Source: Rhizobium cauense (lineage in GTDB: Bacteria; Pseudomonadota; Alphaproteobacteria; Rhizobiales; Rhizobiaceae). From it: 64,000 nucleotides of DNA. Shown piece by piece: positions 17,148 through 26,047 of the stretch. The stretch covers positions 96,660 to 160,659 of the forward strand of contig NZ_JAEUAT010000016.1 in assembly GCF_019511525.1 (NCBI RefSeq). The letters run 5' to 3'. The translations under genes and the position numbers were made by a program. Numbering within the stretch: the stretch's first letter is position 1; each line of letters starts with the position of its first letter. The notes beneath the pieces are model-generated. The model made no database searches, was not told the DNA's origin, and saw only the letters and a program-made list of their open reading frames with translations.

Positions 17148-17190
17148 TTTGAGGTTTCAAGGCCGTCACCGATACGGCCTTGAACTCAAA
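17148..17190. terminator. Inverted repeat beyond the PfpI gene
   Basis: TTTGAG-GT-TTCAAGGCCGT and ACGGCCTTGAACTCAAA form a 17-base-pair stem with a 2-base bulge and a 7-base loop, AT-rich at its base and GC-rich near the loop. It lies about 25 bases past the stop of the minus-strand DJ-1/PfpI gene and could end that transcript. There is no clear U-run, so this is a structural inference only. Confidence 0.4.
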
Positions 17191-17214
17191 GCTATAGGCC
17201 ACCCGAGCGGCTGG

Positions 17215-17832
17215 TCACTCTGCGGCCTGAGCCAGGTCGTCACGATGATGAATCTCGGTCCCCAGGACCTTTAGGCACTCCCGGATAAATGCTGCAAGTG
17301 CTGTCCATCCCTTCGCCGAAACCATATTTCCATCAACGAGTGCTTCTGTCGGCGACAGATCGACGTAAGTGCCACCCGCGAGCGTAACTTCAGGCTCGCA
17401 AGCTCCAAGAGCACCAACACGCTTCCCGCGCACGACCCCGTCGACGGCAATCAGGATCTGGACGCCATGGCAGATCGTGAAAATCGGCTTCCGGGTCTCG
17501 TGGAAATGCCGAACCATCGCCTGGACGCGCTTGTCGGTGCGGATGTATTCTGGACCGCGCCCGCCTGCTGCGTAGACTGCGTGATACTGATCAAGCTGCG
17601 CCTCTGCTTCCGAAAACGTCTTGTTAATCGTGAAAAAATGTCCGAGCTTCTCGGTGTAGGTCTGGTCGCCTTCGAAGTCGTGCAGCGACGTCTTGATCAG
17701 ATCCCCTGCCTTCTTGTCCGGGCAGACGACATGCACCGTATGGCCGACCGCTTCCATCGCCTGCTGGTAGACGAAGATCTCGTACTCCTCGGTGAACTCG
17801 CCCGTCAGCATCAGTATCTTCTTGCCTGGCAT
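17215..17832 (-). CDS. DJ-1/PfpI-family protein
   Basis: The 205-residue protein has the flavodoxin-like DJ-1/PfpI fold, with an N-terminal strand I-L-M-L-T-G-E and the nucleophile elbow at T-I-C-H-G (Cys121). A-A-G-G-R-G-P-E precedes it at about residues 88-95. Family members include glyoxalase III-like enzymes, deglycase-like and stress chaperone proteins, and amidases; the exact activity is not decidable here. It follows the substrate-binding gene on the same strand after a 62-base gap with a strong hairpin, so it may be cotranscribed at a lower level. The start has an AGGAG site. Confidence 0.85.
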   Translation of the reverse strand: MPGKKILMLTGEFTEEYEIFVYQQAMEAVGHTVHVVCPDKKAGDLIKTSLHDFEGDQTYTEKLGHFFTINKTFSEAEAQLDQYHAVYAAGGRGPEYIRTDKRVQAMVRHFHETRKPIFTICHGVQILIAVDGVVRGKRVGALGACEPEVTLAGGTYVDLSPTEALVDGNMVSAKGWTALAAFIRECLKVLGTEIHHRDDLAQAAE

Positions 17833-17859
17833 GATTTTACTCCTCTTTGGTCATGCGGT

Positions 17860-17879
17860 GGGGCGGCGCTGGCCGCCCC
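17860..17879. terminator. GC-rich hairpin between the binding-protein gene and PfpI
   Basis: GGGGCGGC and GCCGCCCC form a perfect 8-base-pair stem with a 4-base loop, lying in the gap after the binding-protein stop. Such hairpins are often found behind ABC binding-protein genes, where they stabilise the upstream mRNA segment or cause partial termination. No U-run follows. Confidence 0.5.
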
Positions 17880-17894
17880 GGTTGACGTAGATAA

Positions 17895-18845
17895 TCAGAA
17901 CGGAGAGTCCGGGAAGTAGTATTCCTTGGCGTTCTCCTGGGTGATAAGTGGCGCATCCAGCTTGACCGCTCCTCGCACAGGCGCCTGCCCGACGAGGTTG
18001 GCAACCGTCATGTAGATCGCAGTCTTGATCATGGCAGGCGGGTAAGGCGTCTCGACCGGGGTCATTGCGTCACCGTCGATGACCTTCTTGACGATGTCCT
18101 TCATTCCGTTACCACCAAGCGCCAGCTTGATGTCCTTGCGACCTGACTCCTTGACGGCCTCCAGTACGCCCAGCAGCATGTCGTCATCGTTTGCCCATAC
18201 AGCATCGATCTGCGGGTACTTGGCAAGATAGTCCTGCATGAGTTTGAAGGCGTCATCACTGTTCCAGTTCGCGTACTGGATATCCAGAACCTTGAGATCG
18301 GTCCCCTTGATGGCGTCCTGGAAACCCTGGATACGTTCATCGTCGATCACGGTCGGAATGCCGCGCAGCACGACGAGATTGCCCTTGCCGCCGAGCTTGT
18401 CGATCATGAACTTTGCCGTATTGCGGCCCACAGCGATGTTGTCGCCCGCGAGATAAAGGTCCTGGATGGTCGGGTCGTTAAGGCCCCGATCGACGACCGT
18501 GATGAACGTCCCCGAATCCTTGACGGCTTTCACAGGGGTGGTCAGTTCCTCGGACGTGTAGGGCAGAATGACCAGCGCATCGAGCTTGCGGCCTGCCGAG
18601 AGATCTTCGAGCGCACTAACCTGTGCTGTTGCCGAGGGCGAGGTCTTGACGACGACCTCGACGTTGGGAAATGAAGCGTTGATTTCCTTGGCTGCCGCCT
18701 GCGCGTGATAAACGATACCTGCCGTCCATCCGTGATCGGCTGCGGGGATCGAAACCGCGACGACCTTCTTGTCGGTGGCAAATCCGTGACCTGCGATGAA
18801 CAAAGTACTCACGGCCGCTGCCGCTATCCATTTCGTAGTAGACAT
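17895..18845 (-). CDS. Sugar ABC transporter substrate-binding protein (RbsB type)
   Basis: A 316-residue periplasmic protein. Residues 1-23 form a Sec signal peptide ending G-H-G-F-A. The mature protein has the two-lobe type I fold of ribose/galactose-binding proteins, with the pattern V-A-V-S-I-P-A-A-D-H-G-W-T at the N-terminus and a D-R-G-L segment in the hinge region. The start at 18845 has GGAGG about 6 bases upstream; the open frame continues further but only as a shadow of the permease gene. With the next two genes it makes a complete RbsBCA-type importer. The ligand cannot be read from the sequence; a sugar, polyol or similar small hydroxylated compound is likely. Confidence 0.9.
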   Translation of the reverse strand: MSTTKWIAAAAVSTLFIAGHGFATDKKVVAVSIPAADHGWTAGIVYHAQAAAKEINASFPNVEVVVKTSPSATAQVSALEDLSAGRKLDALVILPYTSEELTTPVKAVKDSGTFITVVDRGLNDPTIQDLYLAGDNIAVGRNTAKFMIDKLGGKGNLVVLRGIPTVIDDERIQGFQDAIKGTDLKVLDIQYANWNSDDAFKLMQDYLAKYPQIDAVWANDDDMLLGVLEAVKESGRKDIKLALGGNGMKDIVKKVIDGDAMTPVETPYPPAMIKTAIYMTVANLVGQAPVRGAVKLDAPLITQENAKEYYFPDSPF

Positions 18846-18901
18846 TCCATTCCTCCCAAATTTGGACCTAAGACCGTGAACCCGTGTGGTCCTGACACGG
18901 A

Positions 18902-19894
18902 TTATTTCGAAAACCTTTGAATGAGCATGGCGATGATGATGATGACGCCCTGAACACCTGCTACGAGGTATTCCGAGACGAAGTCGGAAAGCACCATCAG
19001 GTTCGCGATGAGTTCGAGAATGACCGCGCCCGCGACCGTTCCCCAGATGTGTCCCTTGCCGCCCCGAAGTGCGGTTCCCCCAATCACCACCGCAGTGATG
19101 ACCTGCAGCTCCCAAAGAACACCTGTCGTCGGGGTAGCTGCTCCTAGTCTCGGCACGTAGCAGATGGCGGCGATTGCAACGCAGGCACCCTGGATCGCGT
19201 AGGCGATGGTGCGGGTCTTGATGATCGAGATGCCGGAGTAGCGCGCGACGTCCTCATTGGCGCCGACGGCCGCGCATTTGCGCCCGTACTTCATCTTGTA
19301 GAGGATGAAGGATGCGATCGCGGCAACGGCGATCGAGATCACGATAGGCAGTGGGATACCCGCGAGCGTCCCGAAATACACCGGTCGGTACGCGTCGCGC
19401 AGGGTGCGGTCGATCGGGATGGTTCCCCCGTCCGACATGTAGGTAATCAACGCCCTGAAAATGCCCATCGTGCCGAGCGTGGCAATGAATGGTTCGATCT
19501 TCCCGACAGTAACGATCAGACCATTCATCAGGCCGCAGAACAGCCCCACCGCGACAGCGACCACCATGCCAGCCGGGATTGCCGTTACTCCCCACTCCGG
19601 GGCCATCCGGTTCATGAACATGATGGTGATGCCGGTGATGAACGCAGCCATTGATCCGACGGATAGATCGAGCCCGCCCGAGGAAATCACGAAGGTGGCG
19701 CCCACGGCGATGATGGCGATGAAGGCGCTTCTCGTGATGACATTGCCGAGGTTGGTCGCGGACAGAAAGTCCGGATTGATCGCAAAGCCGATCACCATCA
19801 GCGCAGCCAAGGCGACAAAGGGTCCGACGTCGGCCCAGCCGATATTCCATTCCCGTTCCGGTCCGACCGAAGTGGAGCCTGTTAATACGGTCAT
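18902..19894 (-). CDS. Sugar ABC transporter permease (RbsC type)
   Basis: A 330-residue permease with about nine to ten membrane helices. G-L-D-L-S-V-G-S near residue 85 and the G-G-T-A-L-R-G-G-K-G motif near residue 270 are characteristic of the branch that includes RbsC, XylH and AraH. Its start overlaps the stop of the ATPase gene by 4 bases (ATGA), indicating an operon with translational coupling. It should form the homodimeric channel of the importer. Confidence 0.93.
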   Translation of the reverse strand: MTVLTGSTSVGPEREWNIGWADVGPFVALAALMVIGFAINPDFLSATNLGNVITRSAFIAIIAVGATFVISSGGLDLSVGSMAAFITGITIMFMNRMAPEWGVTAIPAGMVVAVAVGLFCGLMNGLIVTVGKIEPFIATLGTMGIFRALITYMSDGGTIPIDRTLRDAYRPVYFGTLAGIPLPIVISIAVAAIASFILYKMKYGRKCAAVGANEDVARYSGISIIKTRTIAYAIQGACVAIAAICYVPRLGAATPTTGVLWELQVITAVVIGGTALRGGKGHIWGTVAGAVILELIANLMVLSDFVSEYLVAGVQGVIIIIAMLIQRFSK

Positions 19895-21468
19895 CTTGTT
19901 CCTCCCTGAACACGTTCAGCGGTATCGCTTGTCGCCAAGAGCGCGACATTGTGTTCTGTCATCTCTTCGCCGGAGACCTCGCCTGCGATGCGCCCCTCAC
20001 GCATCACAAGGATCCTGTCGCAGATGCCGATCAGTTCCTGCATCTCCGACGAGATGACGATGCAGGTCTTGCCCTGCGAGACTAGCAGCTGAATGAAGGC
20101 GTAGATCTGCGCCTTGTTGGCGATGTCGATGCCGCGCGTCGGCTCATCGATCACGACGATCGACGGTGCAGTCAGCAGCACCTTGGCGAGCAGCAGCTTT
20201 TGCTGGTTACCGCCTGAGAGCTGGCCCGCCTGGACCCTCGTACTCTTGAGGCGAATATCGTATTGCTCGATTGCGTCAGCGAGCGCGGCCCGCTCGCGGC
20301 GACGATGCATCAGGAGCCCGGGGTGAAAACGACCGAGAGCTGATAACGTTAGGTTAGGTGCCAATCCTTCCCGTAGAAGAAGACCTTTTCCCTTTCGGTC
20401 CTCGGTCAAATACCCGATCCCCGCATCGAGTGCGGCCCGCGGCGAATGGATGTCGATGGGCTTGCCCAGCAACTCAACCACACCTTTTGCCGGGCGCAAT
20501 CCCATGATGCCTTCGAACAGTTCCGTCCTGCCGGCACCGATCATCCCGGCAAAGCCCAGTATCTCGGACTTGCGCACCTGGAAGGACACGCCCCTGACGA
20601 AACCTGGTACTGAGAGGTCTCGAACCGTCAGTTCGACGCCGCTCAACGCGTTTACCCGCTTGGGCGGATAGAGCGCGGCGAGATCGCGGCCGACCATCAG
20701 GCGAGCCATGTCCGTCTGGCTTAGGGTGTGTCCGGGATAGCTGCCAACCATCTTGCCGTCGCGCAGCACCGTTACCTTGTCCGCCAGGCGCTGCACCTCA
20801 TCGAGCCGGTGGCTGATGTATAGAATTGCGGTGCTTTGTTCTTTCAGTCGCATGATGATCGAAAGCAGACGCTCGACCTCTTCCCCGGTGAGGACTGCAG
20901 TCGGCTCGTCGAAGATCGCAAGCTTGTAATCGTCGAGAAGCGCGCGGGCGATTTGAACGAGCTGTCGATCAGCGAGCGATATGTTGCGCACCAGCGCGTT
21001 GGGTGACACATCACAGCCGAGTTCGGAGAGCTTCTCCCTGGCGATACGTCGCATGGTCTTGTCGTCGACGACCCCGTTACGCATCAGTTCACGACCGAGG
21101 AAGAGGTTTTCTGCAACAGTAAGCGCGTCGGCGAGCAGGATCTCCTGGTGGACGAGAACGATACCAGCCTGTTGAGCCTGCTCCGGCCTGGAGAACCGGA
21201 CCGCACCCTCGCCCATGGAAAGCGATCCGGAGCTCGGTTCGGCGTAGCCCGACAAGAGGCGCATGAAGGTCGACTTGCCAGCGCCGTTTTCGCCAATGAC
21301 CGCGTGGATCTCACCCGGGAAGATATCGAGCGAGATATCAGATAGAACCGTAACTGGTCCGTACTGCTTGGAGATACCCTCGGCGCGCAGAACGGGAGCG
21401 CGCGCAACGCTTTGGGTCTCCGTTGCCGACGCCCCTCCGTTTCGTTCCATGCTCACAACGCTCGGCAT
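19891..21468 (-). CDS. Sugar ABC transporter ATP-binding protein (RbsA/MglA type)
   Basis: About 525 residues with two ABC domains in tandem. Domain 1 has Walker A G-E-N-G-A-G-K-S-T and Walker B L-A-I-F-D-E-P-T. Domain 2 has the usual degenerate Walker A (G-M-I-G-A-G-R-T-E), signature L-S-G-G-N-Q-Q-K and Walker B I-V-V-I-D-E-P-T. Such doublets pair with RbsC-type permeases. Start choice: 21468 leaves a 10-base gap from the GntR gene; 21450 and a longer start are also open. It is the first transporter gene after the regulator. Confidence 0.92.
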   Translation of the reverse strand: MPSVVSMERNGGASATETQSVARAPVLRAEGISKQYGPVTVLSDISLDIFPGEIHAVIGENGAGKSTFMRLLSGYAEPSSGSLSMGEGAVRFSRPEQAQQAGIVLVHQEILLADALTVAENLFLGRELMRNGVVDDKTMRRIAREKLSELGCDVSPNALVRNISLADRQLVQIARALLDDYKLAIFDEPTAVLTGEEVERLLSIIMRLKEQSTAILYISHRLDEVQRLADKVTVLRDGKMVGSYPGHTLSQTDMARLMVGRDLAALYPPKRVNALSGVELTVRDLSVPGFVRGVSFQVRKSEILGFAGMIGAGRTELFEGIMGLRPAKGVVELLGKPIDIHSPRAALDAGIGYLTEDRKGKGLLLREGLAPNLTLSALGRFHPGLLMHRRRERAALADAIEQYDIRLKSTRVQAGQLSGGNQQKLLLAKVLLTAPSIVVIDEPTRGIDIANKAQIYAFIQLLVSQGKTCIVISSEMQELIGICDRILVMREGRIAGEVSGEEMTEHNVALLATSDTAERVQGGTR

Positions 21469-21478
21469 CGGCGGCCTC

Positions 21479-22216
21479 TTAATCGAACGCGGGGAGCAGT
21501 CGGTCACGCGAGTGCTCGAGATGGACACGCATTGCCGCTTCGGCTGCGGAAGCATCGCCCGCAGCGAACGCGGTGATCAGGGCCTCATGTTCATCCAGAG
21601 CTTCCTCGGTAACCCGGGAGTGAAACATCAAACGGAAAATGTGAAAGTGCGTGTGTTGATGGCTCAGCGTCTCGCGAATGAGCTCGTTTCCAGCAATTTC
21701 CAGAATCTTGTCGTGGAAGAGCGCGTCCTGGCGAGCGAAGGTCGAATAGCGCAGTCGTTCGTCGCCGCCGTCGCGCCGACCCATCACACCTGCGGCCTCT
21801 TTAAGTGCGGAGAGCTTGTGCTCGTCCATGACAGATGCAGCCTTGGCTGCGCTCGCAGGCTCAAGCAGCAGACGGAGCTGATAGAGTTCATCAAAACGCC
21901 TGCGAGCGATCTGAGGCGCTGCGCTGTAACCGATGAGATGGGTCTTGACGACAAGCCCTTCTCCCTCAAGGCGACCAAGCGCCTCGCGGATTGGGGTCTG
22001 TGAGACGTTGAGTTCACGGACGAGGTTATCGACAGTAATCCTCGCGCCTGGCGCGATCTTCAAGGACATCAGCTGGGCGAAGATCGCGTCATAGACGCTG
22101 CCTGCGAGGCTGTTGCTCCGCTGAATGAATCCACTTGGGTCGGGCGCTTCGTTCAACATCGTCGTATTCCGGTCGTGCATTATTTTTTGCCTCTTGACAC
22201 AACCCATCGCTAACAT
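21479..22216 (-). CDS. GntR-family (FadR subfamily) transcriptional regulator
   Basis: A 245-residue protein with an N-terminal GntR winged helix (about residues 35-100, including L-N-V-S-Q-T-P-I-R-E-A-L-G-R-L) and an all-helical FCD ligand-binding domain (about 110-235, with D-x-x-F-H and H-x-x-x-H metal-type residues). FadR-type members usually bind small acids or sugar derivatives and act as repressors. GGAG lies 5 bases before the start at 22216; an in-frame start at 22180 is also plausible. It heads the transporter operon and diverges from the catabolic operon, with a perfect palindrome between them, so it probably controls both arms. Confidence 0.92.
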   Translation of the reverse strand: MLAMGCVKRQKIMHDRNTTMLNEAPDPSGFIQRSNSLAGSVYDAIFAQLMSLKIAPGARITVDNLVRELNVSQTPIREALGRLEGEGLVVKTHLIGYSAAPQIARRRFDELYQLRLLLEPASAAKAASVMDEHKLSALKEAAGVMGRRDGGDERLRYSTFARQDALFHDKILEIAGNELIRETLSHQHTHFHIFRLMFHSRVTEEALDEHEALITAFAAGDASAAEAAMRVHLEHSRDRLLPAFD

Positions 22217-22241
22217 GATGCTCCGCGATATGCAATCCCAT

Positions 22242-22253
22242 ATCCTATAGGAT
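22242..22253. promoter_or_regulatory. Candidate GntR operator palindrome
   Basis: ATCCTATAGGAT is a perfect 12-base palindrome in the 54-base gap between the divergent GntR gene and the catabolic operon. FadR/VanR-type GntR proteins often bind short AT-rich palindromes of this kind in such divergent gaps. It lies 26 bases upstream of the GntR start and 17 bases upstream of the first catabolic gene, consistent with simultaneous repression of both. Confidence 0.6.
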
Positions 22254-22270
22254 TTTATATCGGAGATATC

Positions 22271-23305
22271 GTGAGGGTAGATGAAGACGGCGCCATGGCG
22301 TTAGCAACACGCCTCCTTGCGGACCGCGGGACGCCTGCGGCCCACGCTGCAATGCAGGCACGCGTACTGGTGGAAGGGGAACTGAAAGGCCATCCGTCCC
22401 ATGGACTGCAGCGGCTGCCGCGTATCTTGTCCCGGATTGAGCGCGACCTTATCGACGCATCGACCGCGGGAATGCAAAACTGGCGCTCGTCCTCGTTCCT
22501 TGATGTTGATGGCCAGAAAGGACTGGGACCAGTTGTCGCCCATGCCGCGCTCGACCGGATCGCAGAAAGGGCTCGTGAAACTGGCATCGCAATCGCCGGG
22601 ATCCGCAACTCCAACCATCTCGGCATGCTTGCACACTACGTCGAATGCGTCGCTCGCCGGGGCCAGATCGGCATCGTCATGTCCTCGAGCGAAGCGCTTG
22701 TTCACCCCTATGGAGGGACGCGCGCGCTGCTCGGAACCAACCCGCTCGCGATCGCTGTTCCCACATCGGGAAGGCCACTCATCGTAGACCTTGCGACTGG
22801 TGTCGTTTCAATGGGCAAAATTCACCACCATGCCGCAAATGGCGTCCCCATTCCTGAAGGCTGGGCACGAGACGCGAGCGGGACGCCGACCACGGATGCA
22901 GCAGCCGCGACAAAGGGCTCGATCGGGCCATTCGGCGATGCAAAGGGCTACGCGCTCGCAACGGCTCTCGAGCTGCTCGTTGCCTCGATAGCACGTTCGG
23001 CCCTGGCACCTGACGTACGCGGTACGCTCGACGCGGACAACGTCTGTAACAAAGGTGATGTGCTGATCGTAATCGACGCCCGCACCGAGCCAGACCTTCT
23101 TACGGTGTTCAGTGACTATCTCGAGCGCATCCGAACTTCCATCCCCGCTGATCCTTTGCGCCCCGTGACAGTTCCCGGCGACGGCGCATCGTCGCGGCGT
23201 GAACAGGCGCACAAGGACGGAATCGAGATCAGCCCCAAACTCTGGGACGAGCTCAACGCCCTTTCTTATTCGAACAATCCACCTGTCAGAGGACATGGAC
23301 AATGA
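22271..23305 (+). CDS. Ldh2-family malate/lactate/ureidoglycolate-type dehydrogenase
   Basis: A 344-residue NAD(P)-dependent oxidoreductase of the Ldh2 (YlbC/AllD/ComC) family, which is unrelated to Rossmann dehydrogenases. Hallmarks are S-H-G near residue 41 (candidate catalytic His), N-S-N-H-L-G-M-L, G-T-N-P-L-A-I-A-V-P, and G-P-F-G-D-A-K-G-Y near residue 225. Family members oxidise 2-hydroxy acids or reduce 2-oxo acids; the substrate is not readable. The start is GTG at 22271 with GGAG about 6 bases upstream. It is the first gene of a four-gene plus-strand operon and overlaps the next gene by 4 bases. Confidence 0.9.
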   Translation: MRVDEDGAMALATRLLADRGTPAAHAAMQARVLVEGELKGHPSHGLQRLPRILSRIERDLIDASTAGMQNWRSSSFLDVDGQKGLGPVVAHAALDRIAERARETGIAIAGIRNSNHLGMLAHYVECVARRGQIGIVMSSSEALVHPYGGTRALLGTNPLAIAVPTSGRPLIVDLATGVVSMGKIHHHAANGVPIPEGWARDASGTPTTDAAAATKGSIGPFGDAKGYALATALELLVASIARSALAPDVRGTLDADNVCNKGDVLIVIDARTEPDLLTVFSDYLERIRTSIPADPLRPVTVPGDGASSRREQAHKDGIEISPKLWDELNALSYSNNPPVRGHGQ

Positions 23306-24528
23306 CCCTTTTCGCCGCGATCCGTCTTCCCCGTGAAATTCTCTTCGGCAAGGGGCAGCGCCATGCCCTCCCCTCGGTTGCGGCCAAACTAGGCAGTCGC
23401 GCGCTGATCTGCACGGACGAACGGTTCGCAGGCACGACCGTCTTCGCCGAGATCATTAAGTCGCTGGAGGCTGCGAACATTGCAGTGCTGATTCATGATG
23501 GTGTCCAGCCTGACGTTCCGGTCGCTACCGTTTCGGTATGCGTGGAGGACGCACGCAGCTTTGATCCCGATCTGGTGATCGGGATTGGCGGAGGGAGTTG
23601 CCTTGATATGGCGAAGTGTGCGGCCCTGCTGCTCACCCACGGCGGCGCGTTGAAGGATTACTATGGCGAGTACAAGGTCCCAGGTCCCACGATCCCCGTC
23701 ATTGCCGTACCCACAACGGCAGGAACGGGATCCGAAGTCACTCCCGTTGCTGTCATCTCCGATACAGACCGCACGCTGAAGGTCGGGATATCCAGCCCCT
23801 ATCTCATCGCGGCCGTGGCGATCTGCGATCCGGAACTGACGATGACCTGCCCTCCTGGACTGACCGCAATCGCCGGAGCTGACGCCCTGACCCACGCTAT
23901 CGAGGCTTTCACTGCCGCTCGCAGAGGCGCCGACCCTGCCTTGGCGCAAGAACACGTCTTCATCGGAAAGAGCGCCCTCACCGATCATTTTGCACTTTTG
24001 GCAATCAAGCTTCTGGGCCGCAGTCTCGAAAAGGCTTGCACGGATGGATCTGACGAAGAGGCCCGGGCCGATGTCATGATGGGAGCCTTGGCAGCGGGTT
24101 GTGCCTTCGGGACAGCAGGAACAGCAGCGGCCCACGCCATCCAGTACCCGGCCGGAGCGCTGACCCACACCGCCCACGGCCTCGGTGTCGCAACCATGAT
24201 GCCGTACGTGATGAACTACAACAGGTCGGTTTCAACCGCCGAAATGGCCGAGATTGCCGGAGCGCTTGGCCTTCACAGCATGGATGGCGATCCAAAGCAG
24301 CTTGCCGTCGCCGCGATAGAGGAAATTCGCAGGCTGTTTGCAGCGATCGGTATCACCCCCACCCTTGCCGATCTCGGGCTGGCCGCCGACAAGCTCGATT
24401 GGACGGCAGAGCAGGCCTTCGGCATCGACAGGCTCATCAAGAACAATCCCAGGCCGTTCGATCTCGACGCGATGAAGCGTCTTGTAAGAGCAGCTTACGA
24501 CGGCGACCTCGCCGCCTCCGCAATTTGA
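23302..24528 (+). CDS. Iron-containing (group III) alcohol dehydrogenase
   Basis: A 408-residue group III alcohol dehydrogenase. The NAD-binding G-G-G-S motif (I-G-I-G-G-G-S-C-L-D) is near residue 95; metal-binding residues are suggested by D-A-L-T-H-A-I-E and the later H-T-A-H-G-L-G. Family members act on 1,2-propanediol/lactaldehyde, butanol, maleylacetate and other substrates, usually with Fe2+ or another divalent metal. The start overlaps the previous stop. In this operon it probably produces or consumes an aldehyde that the next gene oxidises; that is inference from gene order. Confidence 0.92.
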   Translation: MTLFAAIRLPREILFGKGQRHALPSVAAKLGSRALICTDERFAGTTVFAEIIKSLEAANIAVLIHDGVQPDVPVATVSVCVEDARSFDPDLVIGIGGGSCLDMAKCAALLLTHGGALKDYYGEYKVPGPTIPVIAVPTTAGTGSEVTPVAVISDTDRTLKVGISSPYLIAAVAICDPELTMTCPPGLTAIAGADALTHAIEAFTAARRGADPALAQEHVFIGKSALTDHFALLAIKLLGRSLEKACTDGSDEEARADVMMGALAAGCAFGTAGTAAAHAIQYPAGALTHTAHGLGVATMMPYVMNYNRSVSTAEMAEIAGALGLHSMDGDPKQLAVAAIEEIRRLFAAIGITPTLADLGLAADKLDWTAEQAFGIDRLIKNNPRPFDLDAMKRLVRAAYDGDLAASAI

Positions 24529-24545
24529 ACATCGAGGAAAAACTC

Positions 24546-26033
24546 ATGACCATTGCCCAGCAGATCCATGCAACCCACCGCGAGATGCCGGACATCGACG
24601 CAGCCGCACGCGGGCTTTACATCGACGGGTCATGGCGACCGTCGCAGTCCGGTCGGCAAATAGATGTCGTCGACCCGTCGACTGGTGTCGTTCTCGCAGC
24701 TGTGCCTGATGCGACAATCGACGATGCCCAGGCATGCATCGATGCGGCAGCGGCGTCCGCGCCTGCCTGGCGTGCCACCCCACCCCGCAAGCGATCCGAG
24801 GTCCTGCGACGCTGCTTTGAACTCATGGTCGAACGCTCGGAGATGCTGGCGACCCTGATCTCGATGGAGAACGGCAAGGCGTTGCGGGACGCGCGCGGCG
24901 AAGTCGCCTACGCAGCCGAATTCTTCCGCTGGAACGCCGAAGAGGCAGTACGCATCACCGGAGAGTTCGGTATTGCACCGTCCGGCACGAACCGCATCAT
25001 CGTGGATTATCAGCCGATCGGGATCTGCCTGATGATCACGCCCTGGAACTTCCCGGCAGCAATGGCAACCCGCAAGATCGCCCCTGCCCTGGCGGCGGGC
25101 TGTACGGTCATCCTCAAGCCTGCCAGCGAAACGCCTCTCACGGCCTACGCGCTTGCGGCAATCTACGAAGAGGCTGGCGTGCCGAAGGGTGTCGTCAACG
25201 TTCTGACAACTACTAATCCTGGATCGATGACGGCACATGTCCTGGCCGATCCGCGTGTCCGGAAGCTCTCCTTCACGGGATCGACAGGCGTCGGCAAACA
25301 ACTGCTCGCAGAGGCAGCGAAGCATGTCATCTCGTGCTCAATGGAACTCGGCGGCAATGCGCCCTTCGTGGTTTTCGATGATGCCGATCTCGATGCCGCG
25401 CTCAACGGGGCAATGATCGCCAAGATGCGCAATGCGGGCGAAGCATGTACGGCGGCAAACCGCTTCTACGTGCAGTCGGGCATCTATGAAGCATTCGCCG
25501 AAGGATTGACCAGGCGTATGGCGGCATTGAACGTCGGTCCGGGCATCAACGCCGAGACCGACTGCGGCCCGATGATTACTCGCAAGGCAGTCGAAAAGAT
25601 CAGCCGCCTGGTTGACGATTCGAAAGCCAAGGGCGCGCGCGTTCTATGCGGCGGTGAAACGCCGTCCGGGTCTGGTTTCTTCTACCCGCCGACTGTCCTT
25701 GCCGACGTCCCGGTAAACTCCGAGATGATGTCGGAGGAGATTTTCGGTCCCGTTGCACCGCTTTACCGTTTCCAAGACGAGGAGGAAGCCGTAGCGCGGG
25801 CCAACGATACGGAATATGGGCTTGCGGCCTATGTGTACACCCGTGACCTTGCACGCGGCCTGCGCGTTTCTTCCGCCATCGAAGCAGGTATGATCGCCCT
25901 CAATCGAGGTCTGGTCTCCGATCCGGCAGCGCCGTTCGGCGGCGTAAAGCAGAGCGGGCTGGGGCGCGAGGGCGGACAGCACCATGGCATTGCCGAATTC
26001 ATGGAAGCCAAATATATCGCTACGAGTTTCTGA
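24546..26033 (+). CDS. NAD(P)-dependent aldehyde dehydrogenase (succinate-semialdehyde-dehydrogenase-like)
   Basis: The 495-residue enzyme has the standard ALDH landmarks: W-N-F-P near residue 165, F-T-G-S-T-G-V-G cofactor loop, catalytic base Glu267 in M-E-L-G-G and nucleophile Cys301 in G-E-A-C-T-A. E-E-I-F-G-P and G-G-V-K-Q-S-G-L-G-R-E follow. The overall pattern is closest to the succinate-semialdehyde/glutarate-semialdehyde dehydrogenase group, but many plasmid-borne relatives act on other aldehydes. The start at 24546 has GAGG about 8 bases upstream and follows the alcohol dehydrogenase by 17 bases. The long upstream extension of the open frame is a shadow of that gene. Confidence 0.93.
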   Translation: MTIAQQIHATHREMPDIDAAARGLYIDGSWRPSQSGRQIDVVDPSTGVVLAAVPDATIDDAQACIDAAAASAPAWRATPPRKRSEVLRRCFELMVERSEMLATLISMENGKALRDARGEVAYAAEFFRWNAEEAVRITGEFGIAPSGTNRIIVDYQPIGICLMITPWNFPAAMATRKIAPALAAGCTVILKPASETPLTAYALAAIYEEAGVPKGVVNVLTTTNPGSMTAHVLADPRVRKLSFTGSTGVGKQLLAEAAKHVISCSMELGGNAPFVVFDDADLDAALNGAMIAKMRNAGEACTAANRFYVQSGIYEAFAEGLTRRMAALNVGPGINAETDCGPMITRKAVEKISRLVDDSKAKGARVLCGGETPSGSGFFYPPTVLADVPVNSEMMSEEIFGPVAPLYRFQDEEEAVARANDTEYGLAAYVYTRDLARGLRVSSAIEAGMIALNRGLVSDPAAPFGGVKQSGLGREGGQHHGIAEFMEAKYIATSF

Positions 26034-26047
26034 AGCGGGGGGCTTTT

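Noticed and set aside
24099..24545. Long N-terminal extension of the aldehyde dehydrogenase frame
   Set aside because: It overlaps the coding frame of the iron alcohol dehydrogenase and lacks ALDH similarity; the GAGG-supported ATG at 24546 is preferred.
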